Assembly (NCBI GenBank): GCA_022509085.1
Contig: JAFLTW010000001.1
Location: forward strand, 1-64,000
Source of the DNA: Muribaculaceae bacterium
GTDB lineage: Bacteria; Bacteroidota; Bacteroidia; Bacteroidales; Muribaculaceae
Direction: 5' to 3'
DNA length: 64,000 nucleotides
Part shown: piece by piece, positions 9,318 through 18,644 of the stretch
How positions within the stretch are numbered: the first letter of the stretch is position 1
Layout of the letters: the number at the start of each line of letters is the position of its first letter
The notes under the pieces: generated by a model
Database searches by the model: none
Told to the model about the DNA's origin: nothing
The model's input: the letters and a program-made list of their open reading frames with translations, nothing else
Program-made: the position numbers and the translations under genes

Positions 9318-12300
9318 ATGCCAATAAAAAAGATAGTAGACGGTTGCACTGCAGCCACGTACGTGGCCTATGCTTTCAGCGAGGTTGCCACAATATATCC
9401 AATCACACCTATTGCCTCCATGGGAGAAACGGCCGACAAATGGAATGTAGCCGGCGTAAAAAATCTGCTGGGAAGCCCGATGCAGGTAAGAGAGATGGAA
9501 TCCGAGTTGGGAGCCGCGGGCGCCACCCACGGAGCTTTGGCAGCCGGTGCACTGGCGACCACCTTTACGGCTTCGCAGGGCCTGATGCTGATGATTCCCA
9601 ACATGTACAAGATCTCCGGTGAACTTTTGCCGGGTGTATTCCATGTAGGTTGCAGGTCGCTCGCCACACAGGCGTTGAGTATATTTGGCGACCATCAGGA
9701 TGTGATGGCATGTAGAGCCACAGGGTTTTCTCTTCTGGCCTCAGCATCCGTGCAGGATGCACACGATCTTGCTATAGTGGCTCATCTCTCCGCTCTGGAG
9801 GGTTCACTACCTGTTCTGCACTTCTTTGACGGCTGGCGTACATCCAATGAGATGTCGACAATAGAGATGCTCTCTTACGAAGAAATGTTGCCATTGCTTC
9901 CTTCAGACAAGATAAAAGCCTTCAGGAGGAGAGCCATGAATCCGGAACATCCTGACCTTCGGGGCTCGGCGCAGAACTCGGACGTCTACTTCCAGAACCG
10001 CGAGGCTCCCAATCGTTTTTATAATGCGTTTCCCTCCATAGTTCAGGAACAGATGGATCGAATTGCACCGCTTCTCGGACGGAGCTATCATCTCTTCGAC
10101 TATGTGGGAGCTCCGGATGCCGACAGGGTCATCATCACGATGGGCTCGAGTTGCGATGTGGTGGAAGAGACTGTCAAATACCTTAACGGCAAGGGGGAGA
10201 AGGTGGGTTTGATAAAGGTAAGGTTGTACAGGCCATTTTCGGCAGAGCACCTTCTAAAGGCATTACCTGACACGGTAAAGGCAGTAGCGGCACTCGACAG
10301 GACAAAGGAGCCCGGCAGTGAGGGGGAGCCTCTATATCTTGATGTGGCCACGGCTCTCTTCAAGGCAGGGAGAAACGTAACTTTGATAGGGGGACGATAC
10401 GGGCTTAGCAGCAAGGAGTTTGATCCCTCTATGGCAGCGCGAATTTTTGAGGAACTCGCAAAGCCGAATCCAAAAGACGGTTTCACAATAGGCATAACCG
10501 ATGACCTTACTCATACCTCGCTCCCTGTAGAAACCCATATCTACTCCTTGCCCAAGAAAATTTCACAGGCCATATTCTACGGGATGGGTTCCGACGGTAC
10601 GGTGGGTGCAACAAAAATGGCAGCGCAGATAGTTGGAGACGCGGAAAATCTCTTTGCCCAGGCTTACTTCCACTATTCAGCCAAAAAATCAGGTGGCTAT
10701 ACCATCTCAGAATTGCGGATCGGACCGGAACAGATACATTCAGCGTATGGGATAGAAGATGCTGACATCGTCGTAAACAACAAAGACACCTACGTAAGGA
10801 GATTCGATATCGTAAAGAACCTCAAGGAGGGTGGCATACTGCTTCTCAATTCAGGCTGGACGAGCGAGGATATGGAGACTCAGTTGCCGGCTGAATTGAA
10901 AAGAAAAATTGCTGAAAAGAAAATCAGGCTCTATAATCTTGACGCCTTTGGAATAGCGGCTAAACATGGTCTTGGGGTACGAATCAACACAATAATGCTT
11001 ACGGCTTATCTCAAACTATCGCCCGTAGTGCCGTTTGAAGAAGCTTTTGCCCAACTTGAGAACCTTATTTCAACCACCTACAAGCATGAGGGAAACTCAG
11101 TGGTTGAGACCAACTTGGCTGCAATAGAAGAAGCAGTGGGAGGAATAGAGGAGATTAAATATCCCGCTTCGTGGCTCACGGCTATGGAAATAGGTCAGAC
11201 CGACGAAAAAGTGCCCGCATATATTTCTGAAATTGCAAAACCCTGCATGGATCTGGAGGGAGACAATCTGCCTGTCTCACTCTTCTCGCCCGACGGCACG
11301 ATGCCCATGGGCACCACGGCATACGAAAAAAGGGCCATTGCACTCAACGTGCCCCAATGGGATGTGGACAAATGTGTGGAATGTACCCTCTGTTCATTGG
11401 TTTGCGCGCATGCCTCTATCCGTCCCGTGCTGATAAATGCCGAGGAGAAAGCCAAGGCTCCTGAAGAAATGATCTCAAAGGCAGCTGAGGAACCGGCTTT
11501 AAAGGGACTGCAATATAGAATCCAGGTGTATCCCGAAGACTGTACGGGTTGCAGTTCGTGTGCCGTAATATGTCCGGGCCATGCCTTGACAATGGAGCCG
11601 ATCTCTACGCAATTGGAGGATCAGAAGAAGCTTTTGACATATGTCCGGGAGAACATTACCATAAAAGACGGTCTGCAACCACGCAATACGATTGACGGTT
11701 CTCAATTTTATGAACCGATGTTGGAATTCTCCGGGGCATGTGCCGGCTGCGGAGAGACTCCCTATGTAAAACTCCTCACTCAGTTGATGGGGGAGAGGAT
11801 GCTGATTGCCAACGCAACAGGTTGCAGTTCAATCTGGGGAGCCAACTTCCCCAGCAACGCTTACTGTACCAACCGTTTCGGTCAGGGTCCGGCATGGGGT
11901 AACTCCCTGTTTGAAGACAATGCGGAATATGGTTTCGGAATGGCTGTGGCAATCTCCCATAGAAGGGAAAGAATAATTGAAGTAGCACAGACGGTTTGTA
12001 ATGCGCAGGACACCCCCGCTGATTTGAAGACGGCGCTAGAGGATTGGCTGCAAAATAAGGATGACAAGGAGAAGTCGACTACTACGGGAAAGAATGCCCT
12101 TGCGGTCTTAAAGAAATATCCCTCGGTAAATGGGGTAACGGAAATTTTAGATGGTGCAGACCTTCTGGCCAAGAAGAGTATCTGGATAATCGGAGGCGAC
12201 GGATGGGCTTATGATATCGGTTTTGGTGGCTTGGATCATGTACTGGCACAGAATATCGACGTGAACATCCTTGTGATGGATACAGAGTGCTATTCCAACA

Positions 12301-12842
12301 CAGGAGGACAGACCTCTAAAGCCACTCCGTTGGGTGCCGTGATGAAGTATGCTTCGGATGGAAAGCGCACATTTAAGAAAGATCTTGGCAGAATGATGAT
12401 GAGTTATGGAAATGTCTATGTGGCCTCCGTAGCTCTTGGAGCCCATTATAAACAGACTCTTGACGCTTTCCTTGAGGCCGATGCCTACAATGGTCCGTCG
12501 TTGGTAATTGCCTATTGCCCATGTATCGAGCATGGCATCAGGATACCGGATGGAGTTGCGGGTATGTCTCACAGCATTGTGGAAGAGAAGAGGGCGGTGC
12601 TGGCCGGTTATTGGCAGCTTTACAGATTTGATCCTGCGGCTCCGGAAGGTACGCCCCAACTCACTGTAGATTATGCTAAACCGGATGGCTCGATGTCTGC
12701 TTTCCTCGACGGTGAAGACCGTTATGCCGACCTAAAGATGTTGGATCCGAAGGAAGCCGCCATATTGAGACCCGAACTTGAAACCCGATGCGACGACCTT
12801 TATGACCTGCTTAATTATGATGCCTCATCTCCGAGGTTATAA
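9318..12842 (+). CDS. nifJ: Pyruvate:ferredoxin (flavodoxin) oxidoreductase, single-chain NifJ type
   Basis: YPITPIASMGETADKW, two 4Fe-4S clusters (CVECTLCSLVCAH, CTGCSSCAVICP), TPP domain GDGWAYDIGFGGLDHV...NVDTECYSNTGGQ-like; start at 9318 (MPIKKIVDGCTAATYVAYAFSEVATIYPITP) preferred. Confidence 0.96.
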   Translation: MPIKKIVDGCTAATYVAYAFSEVATIYPITPIASMGETADKWNVAGVKNLLGSPMQVREMESELGAAGATHGALAAGALATTFTASQGLMLMIPNMYKISGELLPGVFHVGCRSLATQALSIFGDHQDVMACRATGFSLLASASVQDAHDLAIVAHLSALEGSLPVLHFFDGWRTSNEMSTIEMLSYEEMLPLLPSDKIKAFRRRAMNPEHPDLRGSAQNSDVYFQNREAPNRFYNAFPSIVQEQMDRIAPLLGRSYHLFDYVGAPDADRVIITMGSSCDVVEETVKYLNGKGEKVGLIKVRLYRPFSAEHLLKALPDTVKAVAALDRTKEPGSEGEPLYLDVATALFKAGRNVTLIGGRYGLSSKEFDPSMAARIFEELAKPNPKDGFTIGITDDLTHTSLPVETHIYSLPKKISQAIFYGMGSDGTVGATKMAAQIVGDAENLFAQAYFHYSAKKSGGYTISELRIGPEQIHSAYGIEDADIVVNNKDTYVRRFDIVKNLKEGGILLLNSGWTSEDMETQLPAELKRKIAEKKIRLYNLDAFGIAAKHGLGVRINTIMLTAYLKLSPVVPFEEAFAQLENLISTTYKHEGNSVVETNLAAIEEAVGGIEEIKYPASWLTAMEIGQTDEKVPAYISEIAKPCMDLEGDNLPVSLFSPDGTMPMGTTAYEKRAIALNVPQWDVDKCVECTLCSLVCAHASIRPVLINAEEKAKAPEEMISKAAEEPALKGLQYRIQVYPEDCTGCSSCAVICPGHALTMEPISTQLEDQKKLLTYVRENITIKDGLQPRNTIDGSQFYEPMLEFSGACAGCGETPYVKLLTQLMGERMLIANATGCSSIWGANFPSNAYCTNRFGQGPAWGNSLFEDNAEYGFGMAVAISHRRERIIEVAQTVCNAQDTPADLKTALEDWLQNKDDKEKSTTTGKNALAVLKKYPSVNGVTEILDGADLLAKKSIWIIGGDGWAYDIGFGGLDHVLAQNIDVNILVMDTECYSNTGGQTSKATPLGAVMKYASDGKRTFKKDLGRMMMSYGNVYVASVALGAHYKQTLDAFLEADAYNGPSLVIAYCPCIEHGIRIPDGVAGMSHSIVEEKRAVLAGYWQLYRFDPAAPEGTPQLTVDYAKPDGSMSAFLDGEDRYADLKMLDPKEAAILRPELETRCDDLYDLLNYDASSPRL

Positions 12843-12880
12843 TCTGCAGGGGTGTCTGAAAAATTTAATCACAAATAAAA

Positions 12881-12909
12881 AAAAGCTCTCTCATCGCGAG
12901 GGAGCTTTT
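12881..12909 (+). terminator. Rho-independent terminator after nifJ
   Basis: aaaagctctctc/gagggagctttt stem (11/12 plus a wobble) with T-run. Confidence 0.88.
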
Positions 12910-12915
12910 TTATAA

Positions 12916-12993
12916 AAGGAAGGAAATTCTTAGGCATTCACACTTCATCCCTTTATGCATTTTACCTTTTATTTATTCAGAATTTCCTTCCTT
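12916..12993. repeat. 15-bp perfect inverted repeat aaggaaggaaattct...agaatttccttcctt
   Basis: Direct reading: 12916-12930 versus 12979-12993, 48-nt spacer. Confidence 0.85.
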
Positions 12994-13152
12994 AAAGTAG
13001 TTTTATTAATTTTGCAAAAAGAATTTAATTTTAATAATGATTATTTATCAAACAGAATTAAAAAACGATGCAAAATTAATTAAAGTTTTATAATTCACCT
13101 AATAAAACGCTATAAAAATGTTTACCTGTGAACGTATTTACTGTATATTACT

Positions 13153-13605
13153 ATGAAAAGAAAACTTCGTCCCTTTGAAATTGATATCGATGCACTTGGT
13201 TTTTACATTAATCGGGCTTTTTTTGCTATGGTGAAACACCTGAATCAAGAATTAAGCGATAGTAACCTTAATCTTCAGCATTCTGATTTTACTATTCTAA
13301 AGATTTTAAATCAAATTAAAGGTGGCAGCCAGTCTGAAATATCAGCTATTTTAGGTAAAGAAAGATCAGGAATAAGCCGCTCCCTTGCAAATTTGGAGAA
13401 AAACGGATATGTAAAAAGAGAGGCTAAGAACGGTTCAACAAATTATGTTTCTCTTACACCAAAAGGAGAAGAGGTTATACCGAAAATCAATGCTATCACA
13501 GACAAAGTGACAGAGAAGGCCTTTAAAGGCTTCTCTCAGAAGAGCCGTGAGGCAATGATTAAAAATCTCAACAAGATATATTTCAATTCACTCGAAAAAA
13601 ATTGA
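13153..13605 (+). CDS. MarR-family winged-helix transcriptional regulator
   Basis: DFTILKILNQIKGGSQSEISAILGKERSGISRSLANLEKNGYVKREAKNGSTNYVSLTPKGEEV. Confidence 0.9.
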   Translation: MKRKLRPFEIDIDALGFYINRAFFAMVKHLNQELSDSNLNLQHSDFTILKILNQIKGGSQSEISAILGKERSGISRSLANLEKNGYVKREAKNGSTNYVSLTPKGEEVIPKINAITDKVTEKAFKGFSQKSREAMIKNLNKIYFNSLEKN

Positions 13606-13630
13606 GACTCAAAAATCGAGTCTCAATTTT
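13598..13630. terminator. Bidirectional terminator overlapping marR stop codon
   Basis: 13-bp perfect stem aaaattgagactc/gagtctcaatttt, 7-nt loop, between convergent genes. Confidence 0.9.
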
Positions 13631-13648
13631 AGGGGTTTCAATTTAAAT

Positions 13649-14938
13649 TCAGATACTTACTTTAAGCATCAAGGAGAGGCGGTTGTCATGGGCCTGCATG
13701 CCGTTATGATCCATTTTGCGTCCGTAGAGATACTCCACTCCAAACATTGTAAAACTGTTTATTTTCCAGAAGCAGTTGGCCGTCACATACTGCGCCCATT
13801 TATAAGTTTCGCCCCAGGCAGTCGTGTTCCAGTCTTTCGCATAGGTGCGAACTTGACTGTAGGTTGCGTTTAGGAACACTTTAGGGCATATCTGATATTG
13901 GAGCGTGCCGTAAGCTCCCCAAGCCGGAACGGCCTTAAGTTTGCCATTTTCGTCTGGATCGGGCATAAGGTCCATCCCTTTTCCGGAAAGATCCTGGATA
14001 TAACTGGAAACACCTTGACCGTATACTCCCTCCCACATGGCTGACATTCCGCAGCAGATGGGGGTCTTTCCACTCAGTTTTACACCCCAGCCCAAAACAT
14101 TGTGGTTCTTGTTAAGGATCTGGTCGCGATAAGTCAGCGTGCGGAAAATAGCGGAAGCTCTTAGCCATCCCTTGCCATCCAACCAGGAACGCTGGAGATA
14201 GAGGGGTATGTCGGGTATCCTTTGTGTCGCCTTTCCGGTAAAGGCAGTCTCCTTACCTCCGACAAGACCGGAAGAATATGTGGCTGAAAACTCCGGAAGA
14301 TCAAGACCGATGGCGGCACTCCATGCCTTATTTCTGCCGAACTTCCCGGTATAGGAGATATTGGGGTGCCCCATAAAGGTAAGGGCATTCGGACCCTGAT
14401 AATCGATAGAGGCCGGTTTTGCACCTATATCGGTGAAGATAGAAATGGTGTGTCCGGCCGTTATTCCACGGTATTTCAGGTAGGCATGATGGAGAGCGGG
14501 AGAATGGTTTCCAGCCATAAAATTGACATCGATAAAAATACCGATTTGGTTTGCAGAACCGGGTAGCGCAACAAAATTCAGGTAGAAATCAGTCTGCGCC
14601 GCCGAGAGGAGGAACTGGCCGCCGCTTCCGGGTTCAATAGTCATCGGGATGTCGCCGGGAATAAACTTATTGGCATTGTCGAGTGGATGCCCCCAGTCGA
14701 AATCTCCCACCAACATTGCATTTGCACCGAGTCCGGCGTAAAACTTATGGTCTTTTCCAATGAGAGCAAAACGGGGAACGTCTTTAAGCACGGCATCACC
14801 GGGAGCATTAGACTGCATCACGTCATACACCTCCGATGATTTTTCCGTGTTGATGAAATGCATTTTTTCGACATCCTGGGCTGATGCTGCCATGGCAAAG
14901 CCAAGAATGCCAAGCAGAAATAAAATTTGGTTTTTCAT
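13649..14938 (-). CDS. Outer-membrane beta-barrel, DcaP-like porin
   Basis: Signal peptide; DcaP-like pattern GQFLLSAAQTDFYLNF...IFIDVNFMAGNHSPALHHAYLKYRGITAGHTISIFTD; beta-rich C-terminus. Confidence 0.72.
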   Translation of the reverse strand: MKNQILFLLGILGFAMAASAQDVEKMHFINTEKSSEVYDVMQSNAPGDAVLKDVPRFALIGKDHKFYAGLGANAMLVGDFDWGHPLDNANKFIPGDIPMTIEPGSGGQFLLSAAQTDFYLNFVALPGSANQIGIFIDVNFMAGNHSPALHHAYLKYRGITAGHTISIFTDIGAKPASIDYQGPNALTFMGHPNISYTGKFGRNKAWSAAIGLDLPEFSATYSSGLVGGKETAFTGKATQRIPDIPLYLQRSWLDGKGWLRASAIFRTLTYRDQILNKNHNVLGWGVKLSGKTPICCGMSAMWEGVYGQGVSSYIQDLSGKGMDLMPDPDENGKLKAVPAWGAYGTLQYQICPKVFLNATYSQVRTYAKDWNTTAWGETYKWAQYVTANCFWKINSFTMFGVEYLYGRKMDHNGMQAHDNRLSLMLKVSI

Positions 14939-15020
14939 AGATTGAAAGATTGTTTTATTGTGGATTGTTGATATATAAACAATTATTCACAAGGTATTGT
15001 TTGCATTGATTAAATTTTGT

Positions 15021-15028
15021 TAATTTTG
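15021..15028 (+). promoter_or_regulatory. Bacteroidetes-type promoter -7 box TAATTTTG, with TTTG at 15000-15003
   Basis: TTTG-N17-TAnnTTTG upstream of the 15061 gene. Confidence 0.7.
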
Positions 15029-15060
15029 CAGTAAGTTTCTAAGGTTTATACAGGTTAATT

Positions 15061-15906
15061 ATGGAATTGATAAAGGATAAGGAATTCGGAGGCGAACGTC
15101 CACTGTTTGCTGCCCGTAATCTGCGCCTCGAGAATGTGACTATTCATGCCGGAGAATCGGCACTGAAAGCTTGCGCCAACATTGAGGCCGACAGTTGCAC
15201 GTTTGAAGGGAAGTATCCGTTCTGGCACGTTGACGGGTTCCGCATAAACCGCTGTCTCTTCACTCCAGGAGCAAGGGCAGCTCTCTGGTATTCACGCAAC
15301 TGTGTGATGACGGACACACAGGTAGACGCTCCAAAGATGTTTCGCGAGATGGACGGGATCACTCTCCGGGGCGTTGATATTCCTGACGCACAGGAGACAC
15401 TCTGGCACTGCTCCAACGTAGACATTGAGAAGGCAAGAATAGAGAACGCCGACTATCTCTTTATGCACAGCAGCAACATCAGAATAAAAGACTATCTGCA
15501 GAAAGGTAACTATTCATTCCAGTATTGCAGGAATGTGGAGATAAGAGATGCCCATATCGACTCAAAAGATGCATTCTGGGGCACGGAAAACGTAACAATC
15601 TACGACTCCGAAATCAACGGCGAATATCTCGGATGGCATTCCCGACGTTTGAGATTGGTGAGATGCAGAATTTCGGGGACACAGCCCCTCTGCTACTGTA
15701 AAGACCTTGTGATGGAAGACTGCACGATGGCACCGGACTGCGACCTTGCCTTCGAAGACACCGAGGTGGAGGCTACGATATTGTCGGCCATTACCAGCAT
15801 CAAGAATCCCCAGAAGGGCGTGATAAGATGCAAGAGTGTAGGTGAGGTGATAATAGATGAGAACAGCAAGGCGAAAGACCCTGTGAAAATAGTGACTGAG
15901 GAATGA
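15061..15906 (+). CDS. DUF3737 family protein (right-handed beta-helix-like)
   Basis: FGGERPLFAARNLRLENVTIHAGESALK...FWHVDGFRINRCLF...LWHCSNVDIEKARI repeats typical of DUF3737. Confidence 0.85.
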   Translation: MELIKDKEFGGERPLFAARNLRLENVTIHAGESALKACANIEADSCTFEGKYPFWHVDGFRINRCLFTPGARAALWYSRNCVMTDTQVDAPKMFREMDGITLRGVDIPDAQETLWHCSNVDIEKARIENADYLFMHSSNIRIKDYLQKGNYSFQYCRNVEIRDAHIDSKDAFWGTENVTIYDSEINGEYLGWHSRRLRLVRCRISGTQPLCYCKDLVMEDCTMAPDCDLAFEDTEVEATILSAITSIKNPQKGVIRCKSVGEVIIDENSKAKDPVKIVTEE

Positions 15907-17048
15907 AATTCAACTTTGACGAGCTGACCGAAAGGAGAGGCACCGCATCTTATAAATGGGACAGTGACGCCGGCAGAGATATGATACCCCTCTGGGTGGC
16001 CGATATGGACTTCAAGACTGCCCCTTGCATCGTGGAAGCACTGCGTCAGCGGGTGGAACAGGGAATATTCGGATATGTCAAGGTACCGGGCAGTTATTAC
16101 GAAGCCCTCGACAACTGGTTTGAAAGTCGCCACGGCTGGACCATTGATCCCGATACCGTGATCTACACTTCGGGAGTGGTGCCGGCCATCTCAGCCATCA
16201 TCAAGGCCCTCGTAAAACCCGGGGAGGGAGTAATAGTGCATACACCCGCATACAACTGTTTTTTCTCATCCATACGCAACAATGGCTGTGAGGTGGTGGC
16301 CAATCCGCTTTTCCGCAAGGAGACCGAAGAAGGATTTACGTACAAGATTGACTTTGACGGCCTTGAGAGACTCGCGGCAAAAGAGGAAAACAGGATGCTG
16401 ATACTCTGCAATCCTCACAATCCCACCGGAAGAGTATGGACACGCGAGGAATTGGAAAGGATCAGGGATATATGCCGGAAAAACGGGGTGATTGTTGTGA
16501 GCGACGAGATACATTGCGAGCTTACCCACCCCGGATACAAATATACCCCATACCTCACTGTTGACCCCACGGCAATAGGCTGCTGCTCACCGAGCAAGGC
16601 ATTCAATCTCGCGGGACTGCAAATCGCCAATATCGTGGCTCCCAATGCCGAACAAAGAAAGAGGATAGATAAGGCCATCAACATAAATGAGGTGTGCGAC
16701 GTAAATCCTTTTGGTGTCATCGCCCTTCAGGAAGCCTATAGACACGGAGGGGAATGGCTTGAGGAGTTGAACGCCTATCTCTATTCCAATTATGAGTTTC
16801 TGCGCGATTTCCTGCGGAAGAGGATGCCGATGCTGAGAAAATGCTGCTCCGAATCCACTTATCTTGCATGGATAGATATACGCTCCCTGGGACTTACCGC
16901 AGACGAGGTGGAAGAGATCGGGAAGAATCATGGGGTATGGGTGAATGCAGGCACGCTGTATGGCGGCCAGGGGTACATCAGGATCAACTATGCATGCCCT
17001 CGCGAAAGACTGAAAGAGGGACTCGAACGGTTTACCCGTGGCTTCTGA
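15903..17048 (+). CDS. MalY/PatB-family PLP-dependent aminotransferase (cystathionine beta-lyase-like)
   Basis: WVADMDFKTAPCIVEALRQR, NPHNPTGRVWTREEL, SDEIHCEL, SPSKAFNLAGLQ; overlaps upstream gene by ATGA. Confidence 0.93.
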   Translation: MKFNFDELTERRGTASYKWDSDAGRDMIPLWVADMDFKTAPCIVEALRQRVEQGIFGYVKVPGSYYEALDNWFESRHGWTIDPDTVIYTSGVVPAISAIIKALVKPGEGVIVHTPAYNCFFSSIRNNGCEVVANPLFRKETEEGFTYKIDFDGLERLAAKEENRMLILCNPHNPTGRVWTREELERIRDICRKNGVIVVSDEIHCELTHPGYKYTPYLTVDPTAIGCCSPSKAFNLAGLQIANIVAPNAEQRKRIDKAININEVCDVNPFGVIALQEAYRHGGEWLEELNAYLYSNYEFLRDFLRKRMPMLRKCCSESTYLAWIDIRSLGLTADEVEEIGKNHGVWVNAGTLYGGQGYIRINYACPRERLKEGLERFTRGF

Positions 17049-18477
17049 TATAAAGTTAATCAGAGAGGGGGGACACTTCAATTACCGCAGGCGGCTGCGT
17101 CTGACGGTGATGCTTTCGCTCCCAGCGATGCTTGCCCAGCTTTCGAGCATCCTAATGCAGTATATCGATGCCACGATGGTAGGCCGGCTCGGGGCTGACG
17201 ACTCTGCAGCTATAGGACTGGTGTCGACAACACTCTGGCTGTTCTGGGGTGTATGCTCGGCGATGACTTCGGGCTATTCCGTGCAGGTGGCTCACAAAAT
17301 CGGGGCGAAGGATTTCAGCGGTGCGAGAGACGTTTTGCGTCAGGGCATCACGTCCGCCCTCATATTCAGCATAGGGATTGCCATAATTGGTGTGGCGATA
17401 GCCATCCCACTGCCGTTTTGGCTTGGTGGCAAACCGCCGATATGCGCTCCGGCCTCGCTTTATTTCGTAGTTTTCGTGGCCGCATTGCCTCTTCTCACAC
17501 TCAATTATCTGGCCGGAGGAATGTTGAGATGCGCTGGAAACATGAAGGTGCCGAGCATAGTGAGCGGGCTCATGTGTTTTCTCGACCTTCTATTCAACTT
17601 CCTTCTTATTTTCCCGAGCCGAACAATGGAAATAGGCGGAACTGAGGTCTTCATACCGGGCGCAGGCCTTGGAGTGCTTGGTGCGGCTTTAGGTACGGTG
17701 GCCGCGGAGATAGTGTGCGCGGCTATCCTGATGTATTACGTCTGCTATGTCCAACCTGAGCTCCGCATCAAAGGGGAGAGTGGCAGTTATCGTCCCACCA
17801 AAGTCATCACAAGGGAGGCGGTCAAGATTTCCGCTCCGCTTACGGTAGAACACACCGTGATATGCGGTGCGCAGATAGCCATCACGATGATTGTGGCTCC
17901 GTTGGGTGTCATTGCCATAGCAGCGAATGCATTTGCCGTGACGGCAGAAAGTCTTTGTTACATGCCCGGTTACGGCATCGGAGATGCTGCCACGGCTCTC
18001 GTAGGTCAGTGTCACGGCGCGAAGCGTCCGGTGCTCATGCGTCAGTTTGGATATATGGCAGTTGGGTTGGGAATTGCCGTGATGACAGGAATGGGTGTCT
18101 TACTTTTTGCTTTCGCGCCCCAGATAATGGAATTCATCACCCCCGTGAAGGCCATAAGTAGCCTGGGCGCAGAGGTGTTGCGCATAGAGGCCTGGGCCGA
18201 ACCAATGTTTGCGGCCTCGATTGTGGCATATGGAGTTTTCATCGGGGTTGGAAAAACCACGGTGCCGGCCATTATGAACTTCGGAAGCATCTGGATTGTG
18301 AGGGTGCCCCTTGCATGGTGGCTCGCCAGGACTCTGGGCCTGCAAGGTGTCTGGATTGCTATGTGTGTCGAGCTTATGTTCAGGGGAATCATCTTCCTGT
18401 TGAGGCTGCTCTTCACCAAATGGTGGAGGGTGAAAGGGGAGGGTTCAGATGCTGAGACCGAGTTGCTGAGTATCTGA
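17038..18477 (+). CDS. MATE-family efflux transporter
   Basis: Twelve-TM protein; QYIDATMVGRLGADDSAAIGLVSTTLWL, internal repeat; overlaps upstream gene. Confidence 0.92.
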   Translation: MASDIKLIREGGHFNYRRRLRLTVMLSLPAMLAQLSSILMQYIDATMVGRLGADDSAAIGLVSTTLWLFWGVCSAMTSGYSVQVAHKIGAKDFSGARDVLRQGITSALIFSIGIAIIGVAIAIPLPFWLGGKPPICAPASLYFVVFVAALPLLTLNYLAGGMLRCAGNMKVPSIVSGLMCFLDLLFNFLLIFPSRTMEIGGTEVFIPGAGLGVLGAALGTVAAEIVCAAILMYYVCYVQPELRIKGESGSYRPTKVITREAVKISAPLTVEHTVICGAQIAITMIVAPLGVIAIAANAFAVTAESLCYMPGYGIGDAATALVGQCHGAKRPVLMRQFGYMAVGLGIAVMTGMGVLLFAFAPQIMEFITPVKAISSLGAEVLRIEAWAEPMFAASIVAYGVFIGVGKTTVPAIMNFGSIWIVRVPLAWWLARTLGLQGVWIAMCVELMFRGIIFLLRLLFTKWWRVKGEGSDAETELLSI

Positions 18478-18539
18478 TGGAGTAGGCGAGAGAAGAGATA
18501 AGGGAATGGAAAAAGAATTAAGAATTGCAAAAAATTGAT

Positions 18540-18547
18540 TAATTTTG
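18540..18547 (+). promoter_or_regulatory. Promoter -7 box TAATTTTG
   Basis: TAnnTTTG upstream of RND operon. Confidence 0.6.
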
Positions 18548-18644
18548 CAGTGAAAACAATCAGGTCGATAATCAGGCTTTAAAATATAAAAACCCACATC
18601 TGAAGAGTAAATTTATTTTGCAAAATATACTGACAGGAAAAGAT

